Source: Thermoclostridium sp036562185
GTDB lineage: Bacteria > Bacillota > Clostridia > DSM-8532
DNA: 18,774 nt
NCBI GenBank assembly: GCA_036562185.1
Contig: DATCKN010000026.1
Coordinates: forward strand, 1-18,774
Direction: 5' to 3'
Numbering within the stretch: position 1 is the stretch's first letter; each line of letters opens with the position of its first letter. This document shows positions 5,924 to 13,457 of the stretch, in pieces. Under the pieces are notes generated by a model, which was given only the letters and a program-made list of their open reading frames with translations, had not been told where the DNA came from and did no database searches. A program made the translations under genes and the position numbers.

Positions 5924-7756
5924 ATGATAGAAAGCAAAAGAATAAATTTAATTGTTTTTATATCAATGGCATTGGCATTAATTATCGTAACTGAATTAAT
6001 TGTCATGGGTAACACCATTGATGTCAGTGCGGTTAAAAGCGAGCCGGCGTATGCCGCCAAAGTTTTCGGTACCGGCATCATATCCATAGAAATCATGGCT
6101 GATGAGGACGAATGGCAGAAAATGCTTGATAATGCCATTTCTGAAGAGTATATCATGGTGGATGTAATTGTCAACGGCACAAAATTTGAAAAGGTTGGTA
6201 TACGGCCTAAAGGTAATTCCAGCCTTTCCCAGGTGGCAAGGTCGGATAGTGATCGTTACAGTTTCCGCCTGCAGTTTGACGAGTACATAAAGGGTCAGAC
6301 ATGCTTTGGGCTTGAAAGTTTTGTCCTGAACAACATGCTGGGAGACAATACCTATATGAAGGAATATATTTCTTTTGACCTGATGAAGGAGGCGGGAGTT
6401 GATACACCGTATTTCAGTTTTGCTGATATTAAGGTGAACGGAGAGCCATGGGGTTTCTACCTTGCGATTGAATTATACAATAAAAGTTATGAACAACGGG
6501 TTTTTGGTGATGTTTCCGGAATGCTGTATAATGTGAAAAGTATGGAAATAGGCAACAATAACATGCAGCAATTTCCCGGTGGCAGATGGAATGGTGAAGC
6601 ACAGCCATTTAAACGGGAAAACATGGAAAACACAGAAATACAGCCATTTAATGCGGGTGATACAGGTAATGGCGGGATACGACCGTTTAATCCCGGTGAT
6701 ATGGGGAATAGTGAAATAATGCCGTTTAACCCAGGTAACGCAGGAAATGGCGGAATGCAGCCATTTAATCCCGGAGATACAGGGAATGGACAAATTCAAC
6801 CAGGCCCAACCCCGGATAACGGCGAAAACAGTGAATCATTGCCTGAAAGCTCGAATGGCAGAGGGAACAATGATATGATGCCCGAAAACTTCCCACAGAG
6901 AGGAAATGGAAGAATGCAGTTTCCCGGCATGAACAGAGGACAGGGAATGGGCGGAATGGCAGGCAGAGGCCCCGGAGGTGATAATGGCGGCAGTCTTAAA
7001 TATATTGATGATAATCCCGAAAGCTATGGCGCCATTTTCAATAATGTGGTCGGAAAGGGAAATGAGAGTGATTACAAAAGGGTTATTGAAGCGCTGAAAG
7101 CCTTATCCGAGGGCAGGGATTTGGAGAAGTATTTTGATGTGGACAAGATACTGCGGTACCTGGCAGCCCACACCATTGTTGTTAACCTCGACAGTTATTC
7201 ATCCGGCATGGCGCAGAATTATTATATATATGAAAAAGACGGGAAAATAACAATCCTGCCGTGGGACTACAACCTGGCATGGGGAGGCTTCCAAAGCATG
7301 GATGCTTCGTCTGTTATCAATTTTCCCATTGACACGCCGGTGAGCGGTGTGGAGATGTCAGAACGCCCTCTTTTGGAAAAATTATTATCCAATAACGAGT
7401 ATCTTGAACGGTACCACGGCTATCTGCAAAATCTGACAGATAATTATTTCACCAACGGGAAATTTGAAGCGAAGGTAAAAGAGCTGGACGAACTGATCAA
7501 AGACTATGTAAAGAACGATGTATCTTCTTTCTGTACGTATGAAGATTATGAAAAGGCGGTTTCAGCCTTTATTACGCTGGGAAACCTTCGTGCACAGAGC
7601 ATCCAGGGACAGTTGGATGGCACAGTGCCCAGTACAACGGCAGAACAAAGGGCAAACCCGGATAAACTCATCCAGGCAGGTGATTTAAACCTGCAGGTTC
7701 TTGGCAGCATGATGGGGGGCGGAAGAAGAGCAGGTGGACGAGGTGGCAGGCAATAA
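5924..7756 (+). CDS. CotH-kinase family protein with 13-residue tandem repeats
   Basis: The 610-residue protein has an N-terminal membrane anchor or signal (about 9-29), so the body is extracytoplasmic. CotH-family landmarks are present: VGIRPKGNSS with Lys96 (ATP-binding-like loop), the NNM-x-YMKEYISFDLM region (about 138-154), Asp423 in VVNLDSYSSG, and ILPWDYNLAWGG with Asp448/Asn450 as the metal-binding motif. CotH of Bacillus is an atypical protein kinase of spore coat proteins; non-spore members also exist. Between kinase halves lies an insertion (about 215-355) rich in Gly, Asn, Met and Pro, including five exact-length 13-residue repeats (6602-6796). The C-terminus is Gly/Arg-rich (MMGGGRRAGGRGGR). 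ATG 5924 follows GAGGTG. Co-transcribed with VTC and DUF4956. Confidence 0.88.
   Translation: MIESKRINLIVFISMALALIIVTELIVMGNTIDVSAVKSEPAYAAKVFGTGIISIEIMADEDEWQKMLDNAISEEYIMVDVIVNGTKFEKVGIRPKGNSSLSQVARSDSDRYSFRLQFDEYIKGQTCFGLESFVLNNMLGDNTYMKEYISFDLMKEAGVDTPYFSFADIKVNGEPWGFYLAIELYNKSYEQRVFGDVSGMLYNVKSMEIGNNNMQQFPGGRWNGEAQPFKRENMENTEIQPFNAGDTGNGGIRPFNPGDMGNSEIMPFNPGNAGNGGMQPFNPGDTGNGQIQPGPTPDNGENSESLPESSNGRGNNDMMPENFPQRGNGRMQFPGMNRGQGMGGMAGRGPGGDNGGSLKYIDDNPESYGAIFNNVVGKGNESDYKRVIEALKALSEGRDLEKYFDVDKILRYLAAHTIVVNLDSYSSGMAQNYYIYEKDGKITILPWDYNLAWGGFQSMDASSVINFPIDTPVSGVEMSERPLLEKLLSNNEYLERYHGYLQNLTDNYFTNGKFEAKVKELDELIKDYVKNDVSSFCTYEDYEKAVSAFITLGNLRAQSIQGQLDGTVPSTTAEQRANPDKLIQAGDLNLQVLGSMMGGGRRAGGRGGRQ
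6602..6796 (+). repeat. Five tandem 39-bp coding repeats inside the CotH-like gene
   Basis: Units start at 6602, 6641, 6680, 6719 and 6758, exactly 39 nt apart. Each encodes a 13-residue unit of consensus x-P-F-N-P-G-D-T-G-N-G-G-I (residues 227-291); the first is the most diverged (QPFKRENMENTEI) and a decayed sixth unit follows at 6797. Codons vary between units while the peptide is kept, indicating selection on the protein. Confidence 0.9.
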
Positions 7757-7768
7757 TGCATGCCACCT
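7741..7768 (+). repeat. Hairpin spanning the CotH-like stop codon
   Basis: AGGTGGCA (7741-7748) and TGCCACCT (7761-7768) form an 8-bp stem with a 12-nt loop that holds the TAA stop (7754-7756). No T tract follows, so it is unlikely to be a full terminator. It may be an mRNA-processing or stabilising element separating the structural and regulatory halves of the operon. Confidence 0.4.
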
Positions 7769-7805
7769 TGCAATTACCTGGACTATTTTATTATATATAC
7801 TCCTG

Positions 7806-7814
7806 TGCTAAAAT
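7806..7814 (+). promoter_or_regulatory. Possible internal promoter for the two-component genes
   Basis: The extended -10 element TGCTAAAAT (7806-7814) lies 20 nt before the response-regulator start. No good -35 is present, so confidence is low. If active, it would supply a basal level of the two-component pair independent of the upstream operon promoter. Confidence 0.25.
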
Positions 7815-7834
7815 CAAAATAAGGGGGGAAATGT

Positions 7835-8521
7835 ATGGCAAAAGTGCTGATATGTGATGATGAGGCGGGCTTACGTTCCGTACTTAAACGGTATGCAACC
7901 TTTGAAGGACATGAAGTTACAGAAGCACGCAATGGCCTGGAAGCAGTGAACATTTGTAAAACCAATACATTCGATATTATCATTATGGATATTATGATGC
8001 CTGAACTTGACGGGTTTTCAGCTGTTAAAGAGATCAGGAAATTTTCCGACACACCTGTGCTGATGCTTTCTGCACGCGGTGAAGAGTTTGATAAGGTGCT
8101 GGGTTTTGAACTGGGTGTTGATGACTATGTTGTAAAGCCTTTTTCATCAAAAGAAGTAATGTTGCGCATAAATGCAATCCTTAGAAGGACCGCAAAGGGA
8201 AGTAATGCTTCTACAGATGACGAAGGCCATGTTATTTACGAAAAAGAAGGCCTGAAAGCCGACATGACAGCCTACAAGGTTTATATAGACGGAGAATTGG
8301 CGGATATGGCTCCCAAGGAATATGATCTGTTGTTTTTTCTGATACGGAACAGAAACATAGCCATACCGCGGGAACGGATAATGACCGAAGTATGGGGGTT
8401 TGATTATTGTGGAGATGACAGAACACTGGATACCCACATGAAGCTTTTAAGAAAATCACTTGGGCCATATGCGCATTTTATAAAGACACTTCGCGGATTG
8501 GGGTACCGGTTTGATGGATAA
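7835..8521 (+). CDS. OmpR/PhoB-family response regulator
   Basis: This is a 228-residue protein. The receiver domain (1-120) has the acidic pocket Asp8/Asp9, phospho-acceptor Asp52 in IIMDIMMPE, Ser79 (T/S switch) and Lys101 in VVKPFS. The C-terminal winged-helix DNA-binding domain (about 130-228) shows the standard APKEYDLLFFLIRN, RERIMTEVWGFDY, TLDTHMKLLRKSLG and TLRGLGYRF segments. Strong SD AAGGGGGG precedes ATG 7835. The stop overlaps the sensor-kinase start by 8 nt, so the two are translationally coupled. Its position after VTC, DUF4956 and CotH suggests it controls those genes; 11-bp-phased repeats at 4438-4481 are a candidate site. Confidence 0.95.
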   Translation: MAKVLICDDEAGLRSVLKRYATFEGHEVTEARNGLEAVNICKTNTFDIIIMDIMMPELDGFSAVKEIRKFSDTPVLMLSARGEEFDKVLGFELGVDDYVVKPFSSKEVMLRINAILRRTAKGSNASTDDEGHVIYEKEGLKADMTAYKVYIDGELADMAPKEYDLLFFLIRNRNIAIPRERIMTEVWGFDYCGDDRTLDTHMKLLRKSLGPYAHFIKTLRGLGYRFDG

Positions 8522-9809
8522 ACTGAAGCTGAAATGGTGGATTTTTGCTTATTTGCTTGGGTTCAGCGCTTTGCTGCTGATCATACTCTGGCTGTTTCAA
8601 ACCGTGTTTCTTTATGATATGTATAAATACAGCAGAAAGATAGAAATACAGAAAGCTATTTCCTACGTACGGGAGAATATAAACAGCCAGGATTTATTAT
8701 CGATATTTGATGAATTGCAGAGGGAAAAAGAGATCCTGGTTATGCCGGCAAACCAGTTTACCCCGCCTGCAAACCCTGCTCCGGCGGGCAGAAGACGCCG
8801 CAGGGAGGAGACCATAACTCAGACCGAAGATTTTTTACTTAATGACGGGCGCATACTTTCGCTAACCTTCCATGCCATCATTACACCCGTAGATGCAACA
8901 GTGTCAACATTACAGATGCAGCTTTACATCATAACCAGCATTATGATTGTGTTGTCTGTTCTGCTTGCCATATTAATATCAAAAAGAATCTCCAGGCCAA
9001 TCGAGGAGATCAACAGAAGTGCCAAAACTTTGGCCAGGGGTAATTATAATACTGCTTTTAACGGAAAAGGGTTCCTGGAAATAAAAGAACTTTCAGATAC
9101 TCTCAATACAGCTGCGCATGAGCTCTCAAAGGTAGACAATCTGCGGCGGGAATTGATGGCAAATGTATCCCATGATTTAAGAACGCCGCTTAGCCTTATA
9201 TACAGCTATGCCGAAATGATGCATGACTTTCCGGATGAAATAACACCGGAGCAAACCCAGGTGATCATGGATGAAACAAAACGGCTGAGCTTGCTTGTTA
9301 ACGATATTCTTGACCTGTCGAAACTGGAAGGCTCCGTTGATACGGTAAACCGTACCGAGTTTAACCTGACTGCAGCAATAAGGCAGACTACACAGAGGCT
9401 TGCTGAGCTGTTAAAGCATGAGAATTATATCATCTCTTTCGATTATGACCGCGAATTAATGGTATATGCTGACGAAGTAAAAATTTTGCAGGCATTTTAC
9501 AATCTTTTGACAAACGCCATTAACTATTGCGGGGAGGAGCGGCGGGTAATGGTAAAACAAGTTGAGGACAACGGGTGTGTTGAAATTGAGGTTATTGACT
9601 ATGGTGACGGGATTTCCGATGAAGATTTGCCATATATCTGGGACAGGTATTACAAGGTTGATAAAAACCACAAAAGAGCAGTGGTTGGAACAGGGCTTGG
9701 ATTGTCAATTGTCAAGCGAATATTCGAACTTCACAATATAGAATACGGAGTTAAATCAGAAAAGGGGAAAGGCAGTGTTTTCTGGTTCCGGCTTGAATAC
9801 AGGACATAG
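8514..9809 (+). CDS. Membrane sensor histidine kinase with HAMP domain
   Basis: The 431-residue protein has TM1 at about 9-30, an extracytoplasmic sensor of about 100 residues, TM2 at about 132-155, HAMP (about 156-208), a HisKA domain with phospho-acceptor His220 in NVSHDLRTPLS, and a HATPase domain with N-box NLLTNAINYC, G1 DYGDGIS and G2 GTGLGLSIV. The small sensor domain contains a proline-rich stretch ending in five consecutive arginines (93-97), a strongly cationic patch that could contact an anionic ligand or surface. ATG 8514 overlaps the regulator gene; TTG 8511 is an alternative. It is the last gene of the operon and the partner of the adjacent response regulator. Confidence 0.93.
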   Translation: MDKLKLKWWIFAYLLGFSALLLIILWLFQTVFLYDMYKYSRKIEIQKAISYVRENINSQDLLSIFDELQREKEILVMPANQFTPPANPAPAGRRRRREETITQTEDFLLNDGRILSLTFHAIITPVDATVSTLQMQLYIITSIMIVLSVLLAILISKRISRPIEEINRSAKTLARGNYNTAFNGKGFLEIKELSDTLNTAAHELSKVDNLRRELMANVSHDLRTPLSLIYSYAEMMHDFPDEITPEQTQVIMDETKRLSLLVNDILDLSKLEGSVDTVNRTEFNLTAAIRQTTQRLAELLKHENYIISFDYDRELMVYADEVKILQAFYNLLTNAINYCGEERRVMVKQVEDNGCVEIEVIDYGDGISDEDLPYIWDRYYKVDKNHKRAVVGTGLGLSIVKRIFELHNIEYGVKSEKGKGSVFWFRLEYRT

Positions 9810-10089
9810 AAGTCAGCGGTGCTGCTGATTAAGTTAAGATTTATATTGCTTTGCCATGGAAAGATATATTTGTGGCGATTATTGGGTTTTATATTAACGG
9901 AATGTACGGGAATGCTCTATTCCGGTGCATCATAGGTATAGAAGGAAAAATATTATTGATATTTAAAACAGGAGATTGCTTTAATATTAATACGGCAGGC
10001 GGTCTATGGAAACTGATCATGTACCGCCTGCGCTGCTTTCCTGGATTTTTTTAATTTTTCTCCTGCCATACCCTGTTTATTTTATAGCA
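9810..10089. other. Convergent intergenic region without a clear gene
   Basis: This 280-bp gap separates the sensor kinase (+) from speE (-). Small open frames here lack a convincing SD and have no recognisable product. The strongest structure is an inverted repeat, GCAGGCGGT (9995-10003) with ACCGCCTGC (10023-10031), enclosing 19 nt. A T7 tract occurs only about 17 nt beyond it on the plus strand, so it is a weak candidate terminator for the kinase operon. A second, minor repeat is CGGAAT/ATTCCG (9898-9903, 9919-9924). Confidence 0.4.
9995..10031. repeat. Inverted repeat, possible bidirectional transcription stop
   Basis: The perfect 9-bp arms GCAGGCGGT and ACCGCCTGC are separated by 19 nt between two convergent genes. 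No T tract follows directly on either strand, so a terminator role is only suggested by position. Confidence 0.35.
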
Positions 10090-10944
10090 TTACTGCTCCG
10101 CTTCCTTAAGCAGTTCTTCCACGTAGGTCGGCAAAGCAAATGCGCCGATATGCAAATTTGTATTGTAATACCGGGTTTTTATACCCAATGTATTCCATCT
10201 GTCGGCATCCAGATCACGCAAGGGATGGTATTTTTTTGACGCAAACCCAAACAGCCAGTGCCCTGAAGCGTATGTTGGAATATGTGCCTGGTAGACATCG
10301 CTTATATCAAAAATTCGAAATATTTTTTTATGGGCGCTCTGCATTGCAATGGCATCATTTTTATAAAACGGGCTTTCATGCTGATTAACCATGATACCGT
10401 CTTCTTTAAGAGCTTTATGGCAGTCCCTGTAAAATTCCATTCCAAACAGTGTTTCACCCGGGCCGAATGGATCGGTGGAATCTACAATTATCAGGTCATA
10501 TTGATTTTCATATTTTTTAATATACTCCGAACCATCCTGAATATGAATGTTTACCCTTTCATCATCGAATTTGCAGGCAATCTGCGGGAAAAATTCTTTG
10601 CAGATTTTAATAACCATTTCATCTATTTCAACAAGATCAATTTTTTTAACACGGTCATAGCGGGTCAGTTCACGTAAAATACCTCCATCACCGGCGCCAA
10701 TAACGAGAATCCGTTCTGCACTTGGATGTACCGCCATTGGAACATGAACAAGCATTTCATGATAAATAAATTCGTCCTTTTCGGTAAGCATCAAAAACCC
10801 GTCAATAACCAAAATCCTGCCGAAATCCGCCGATTCGTAAACATCTATCCGCTGAAATTCGCTTTGAACACTGGCAAGCTGTTTCTTTAGCTGAACGGAA
10901 AAAACAACGCTGTCAGTATAATATTCTGAAAACCATAAATTCAT
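10090..10944 (-). CDS. speE: Spermidine synthase (polyamine aminopropyltransferase)
   Basis: The 284-residue enzyme transfers the aminopropyl group from decarboxylated SAM to putrescine. An N-terminal beta-sheet domain holds ILVIDGFLMLTEKDEFIYHEML. The Rossmann domain carries the nucleotide loop VIGAGDGG (81-88; usual GGGDGG with one Gly to Ala), the acidic strand DLVEIDEMVI, and the catalytic segment VDSTDPFGPGETLF with Asp155 and Asp158. Length is typical (about 280). ATG 10944 is chosen because GAAAGGA lies just upstream on the minus strand; a TTG 18 nt earlier overlaps that SD. It follows speD by 40 nt in one operon. Activity on spermidine versus another polyamine cannot be told from sequence alone. 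Confidence 0.93.
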   Translation of the reverse strand: MNLWFSEYYTDSVVFSVQLKKQLASVQSEFQRIDVYESADFGRILVIDGFLMLTEKDEFIYHEMLVHVPMAVHPSAERILVIGAGDGGILRELTRYDRVKKIDLVEIDEMVIKICKEFFPQIACKFDDERVNIHIQDGSEYIKKYENQYDLIIVDSTDPFGPGETLFGMEFYRDCHKALKEDGIMVNQHESPFYKNDAIAMQSAHKKIFRIFDISDVYQAHIPTYASGHWLFGFASKKYHPLRDLDADRWNTLGIKTRYYNTNLHIGAFALPTYVEELLKEAEQ

Positions 10945-10984
10945 ATGGATCTTTCCTTTCAAATCAATATTTTAAAACTGCGTA

Positions 10985-11734
10985 TTAATGGATTTCCCCT
11001 TTGAATATGTCTTCCATTTCACGCCTTAAGCTGCTGATTATCTGAAGGCGCATTTCTTCAGAAAGTTCATTCTCATCTGTGTTAAAAAGGTAGTTGTTCA
11101 GGTCAATTTCCTTAATCATCATTCTTGTATGGAACAGATTACATTGAGACATGTTCATGTCAATGGTTACATATTTTTTCAGCGTTTCTTTATCAATAAA
11201 ATCCTGGATGGATGTTATTTCATGATCCAGGAACAGTTTTTTTCCGTTAATGTCCCTTGTAAATCCCCTTATTCTGTAATCCATCGTAATAATGTCAGAA
11301 TCAAAACTGTTTATTAATAAATTAAGAGTATTTAACGGGGATATTTCTCCGCACGTTGAAACATCAATATCAACGCGGAAAGTTGCCAGCGAGGATACAG
11401 GATGATATTCAGGATAGGTATGCACAGCGATATGGCTTTTGTCCAAATGGGCGAGCGTTTCATTGTTATGATTGGTATTTTCTGCAATCAGAATGGTTGC
11501 ACTTGCTCCCTGCGGGTCATAATCCTGTTTGGAAATGTGCAGAACTTTTGCACCAATTATATCGGAGACATGCAGCAGTATGTTTGTAAGCCTTTCGGAA
11601 TTGTATTGATCATCAATATACTCTATGTATTCCTTCCGGTCCTGTTCAGATAATGTGTAGCAAACGTCAAAGATATTGAAGCATAAAGACTTTGTCAGAT
11701 TATTGAAACCATATAGCCTGAGTTTATTCTCCAT
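10985..11734 (-). CDS. speD: S-adenosylmethionine decarboxylase proenzyme, E. coli-type
   Basis: The 249-residue pyruvoyl enzyme makes decarboxylated SAM, the aminopropyl donor for SpeE. The self-cleavage site is intact: Lys99-Ser100 in DKSHIAVHTYPE, where Ser100 becomes the pyruvoyl group (equivalent to Lys111-Ser112 in E. coli). The proton-donor cysteine is Cys128 in VSTCGEISPLN. The length and motif are of the large E. coli class (about 260), not the short Bacillus/Thermotoga class (about 120). ATG 11734 follows the purine-rich SD GGGAGAAG on the minus strand. It is first in the speD-speE operon behind a strong promoter, with a leader of about 100 nt that may hold regulatory structure. Confidence 0.93.
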   Translation of the reverse strand: MENKLRLYGFNNLTKSLCFNIFDVCYTLSEQDRKEYIEYIDDQYNSERLTNILLHVSDIIGAKVLHISKQDYDPQGASATILIAENTNHNNETLAHLDKSHIAVHTYPEYHPVSSLATFRVDIDVSTCGEISPLNTLNLLINSFDSDIITMDYRIRGFTRDINGKKLFLDHEITSIQDFIDKETLKKYVTIDMNMSQCNLFHTRMMIKEIDLNNYLFNTDENELSEEMRLQIISSLRREMEDIFKGEIH

Positions 11735-11749
11735 CTCACTTCTCCCTTC

Positions 11750-11788
11750 TATTTAATTTACATGGTCTCAAGTGAATATTTAATTTAC
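11750..11788 (-). repeat. 12-bp direct repeat in the speD leader
   Basis: TATTTAATTTAC (plus-strand reading) occurs at 11750-11761 and 11777-11788, with similar flanks CATGG and CCGTGG. One copy lies next to the speD Shine-Dalgarno. A separate short hairpin, GAAACT/AGTTTC on the minus strand, lies upstream in the leader (about 11802-11822). Confidence 0.5.
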
Positions 11789-11845
11789 CGTGGCCAAAGA
11801 AACTAAACGAGAGAGTTTCATAGGATAAACCCAAAGTCAAAAGTA

Positions 11846-11874
11846 ATTCTACATATAAATCAAAATATTGTCAA
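11846..11874 (-). promoter_or_regulatory. Strong sigma-A promoter of speD-speE
   Basis: On the minus strand, a perfect TTGACA (11874-11869), a 17-nt spacer and TAGAAT (11851-11846; 5/6 of consensus). Expected start is near 11838, giving a leader of about 100 nt before speD. Confidence 0.75.
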
Positions 11875-12090
11875 CCTTGATGCAGACAGTCCGTGTTATT
11901 TATTCCTTACCTTTTTACGAAGCCTTACCCCGCAGCAAAATGCCAACGTCCGGAATAATATTAATGAAAAACTTTTGTAAAGGACTCAAGAGCATATTAT
12001 GTAATTTTTTTCAATATGTGACTTTCTTATGTTCAGTTACAGGAACTTTTTCCAGAATAAATTATCAAATGTAATGAGAGGTGATATTTT
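11875..12090. other. Upstream region of the anchored unknown protein; no gene seen
   Basis: This stretch lies between the speD promoter and the next gene. I see no convincing coding frame. A weak promoter-like pair, TTGTAA (11975-11980) and TATGTA (11998-12003), could drive the plus-strand gene; confidence is low. A good SD, GAGAGGTG, lies at its 3' end, just before ATG 12091. Confidence 0.3.
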
Positions 12091-12522
12091 ATGGGCAAAA
12101 AAGAACTTTCGGGTATAATTCTTATTGTGCTTGGCATAGCGTCGGGAATACTTCTTTTCACTGCGATGGCAGGAAAAAGACCGTTTAGAGAGTTAAAGCA
12201 TGAACAGGTTCAAAGCATAAGCTTATTTGCCGTTCCACCCGGAATTACTGTTGATGTTAAGGACAAAAAGCAAATAGAAGAAATAGCAGAGATGCTGAAT
12301 GATGTTGTAGTGTACCGGGAAGACAATTCGGGCAGAGAATATGTCGGGCAACTTGTACGCTATACTTTGTTTTTCACTGACGGTACGGTTTTGGAAGCAG
12401 GGACCTATAATCCGTTTATTTTCATAAATGATAAGTGTTACAGGACAAAATATAAGCCCTGCGAAAAATTAAACGCTTACGGGAACAAACTGATTAAAAA
12501 AGCAATGAGCAATGGGGATTGA
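12091..12522 (+). CDS. Small membrane-anchored protein of unknown function
   Basis: The 143-residue protein has an N-terminal transmembrane or signal helix (about 7-27, LSGIILIVLGIASGILLFTA) and a compact exported domain. The domain pattern (PFRELKHEQVQSISL, PPGITVDVKDKKQIEEIAEML, YTLFFTDGTVLEAGTYNPF, INDKCYRTKYKPCEKLN) resembles small uncharacterised clostridial exported proteins with alternating strands and two cysteines (in DKCYR and KPCEK). No catalytic residues are recognisable. SD GAGAGGTG lies 9-10 nt before ATG 12091. The next gene appears to have its own promoter, so this is probably monocistronic. Confidence 0.72.
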   Translation: MGKKELSGIILIVLGIASGILLFTAMAGKRPFRELKHEQVQSISLFAVPPGITVDVKDKKQIEEIAEMLNDVVVYREDNSGREYVGQLVRYTLFFTDGTVLEAGTYNPFIFINDKCYRTKYKPCEKLNAYGNKLIKKAMSNGD

Positions 12523-12556
12523 AAATGATGACAGTACGGTTTTTACTTTGCAGCTA

Positions 12557-12585
12557 TTGTTTGTTGGAATATTATGTTATATAAT
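12557..12585 (+). promoter_or_regulatory. Promoter of the HD-domain gene
   Basis: TTGTTT (12557-12562), a 17-nt spacer and a perfect TATAAT (12580-12585). Expected start is near 12592, about 73 nt before ATG 12665. Confidence 0.55.
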
Positions 12586-12664
12586 GGATAATTAAAACAT
12601 GTTCCCTGATAAATTCCGGTAATTCTTTTTATTACAGGTTCGCATGCACAAGGGAGTGAAAAAG

Positions 12665-13309
12665 ATGTACCAGCGAATGTTTCAATATGTAAAGGATTTG
12701 CTTTTAAGTTACGGGGATGAAGCAGGCATCGGGGATTTTCCTTTTCGAAAGCGTTCAGAGCATATTAAGCGGGTGTTCAAATGGGCAGAGCGGATTACAT
12801 ATGAAGAACCGGATATTGACAGGGATGCGGTTTTGACAGCGGCAATCTTCCATGATGTGGGGTACTCTGTGCCCTATAACGGCTTAAGTCATGCTGAAAA
12901 TGGTGCTGTTATCTGCGAAAAGTATTTAAAAGAGAATAATTTTGATGCCAAATTTATTGATTTGGTTGTTTACCTTGTAAAAAACCATTCCAGGAAAGAA
13001 TTAATGACTGACAGGGATGTACCTAAAGAATTAATACTGTTAATGGAAGCCGATCTGCTGGATGAAACGGGTGCGTTGTCCATAGTTTGGGATTGCATGA
13101 GCGAAGGAAATGAAGAAATTCAATCCTTCGAAAAGACTTATAATCATCTTTTGGATTATTCGTACCAGTCGATGGAACTTAATCCGATGATCACGCCAAA
13201 AGCCCGGGCCCTTTGGGAGAAGAAGAAGGAACTTGTCGAAAGCTTTATTAGCCATTTAAAATGCGATTTGGCACTGGATGATGGCGAGTTGACCGGGATT
13301 AGATTATAA
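12665..13309 (+). CDS. HD-domain metal-dependent phosphohydrolase
   Basis: The 214-residue soluble protein has the HD signature: His33 in RSEHIKRVF, His63-Asp64 in AAIFHDVGY, a further His in KNHSRKE (about 108) and Asp130 in MEADLLDE. It also has the typical HAENGAVIC helix. Such proteins hydrolyse phosphate esters of nucleotides or related compounds; the substrate cannot be assigned. No (p)ppGpp synthetase or HD-GYP motif is present. ATG 12665 is chosen over ATG 12644 because AAGGGAGTG (12650-12658) is an ideal SD for it. It sits upstream of tyrA with a 148-nt gap and no visible terminator, so read-through is possible. Confidence 0.85.
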   Translation: MYQRMFQYVKDLLLSYGDEAGIGDFPFRKRSEHIKRVFKWAERITYEEPDIDRDAVLTAAIFHDVGYSVPYNGLSHAENGAVICEKYLKENNFDAKFIDLVVYLVKNHSRKELMTDRDVPKELILLMEADLLDETGALSIVWDCMSEGNEEIQSFEKTYNHLLDYSYQSMELNPMITPKARALWEKKKELVESFISHLKCDLALDDGELTGIRL

Positions 13310-13387
13310 GGCCGTATTTATGCCGCGTATACCTTGTTAATTGAGGCTGTAATATAGGAAAAATTATTGCATTCAACAAGGAAAAGG

Positions 13388-13406
13388 CATATCTCTTAAG
13401 AGTATG
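13388..13406. promoter_or_regulatory. Palindrome upstream of tyrA, possible operator
   Basis: The exact 10-bp palindrome CTCTTAAGAG (13393-13402) is extended by CATA/TATG arms with one bulged T. It lies 52 nt upstream of tyrA. A wider inverted repeat, CCTTGTT (13332-13338)/AACAAGG (13375-13381), precedes it. No T-box or tryptophan/tyrosine leader signature was found. Role unknown. Confidence 0.3.
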
Positions 13407-13457
13407 TGTCAATAAATTAATTAAAAGAACTGCACGAAGGAGAATTCATTTTGTAAT

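Noticed and set aside
6602..6796. Regular 39-bp repeats that might suggest a CRISPR or satellite array
   Set aside because: They are contiguous, in phase with codons, vary synonymously and have no spacers; they encode a peptide repeat in the CotH-like protein.
9851..10054. 67-codon open frame between the sensor kinase and speE
   Set aside because: No convincing SD, no recognisable pattern, and it runs through an inverted repeat and T-rich stretch in a convergent intergenic region.
11868..12074. 68-codon open frame upstream of the small anchored protein
   Set aside because: It begins within the -35 region of the speD promoter, lacks an SD and has a composition typical of non-coding A/T-rich DNA.
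13310..13457. Possible T-box or aromatic-amino-acid leader before tyrA
   Set aside because: No AGGGTGG-type T-box core, no leader peptide with Tyr codons and no terminator; only short inverted repeats are seen.
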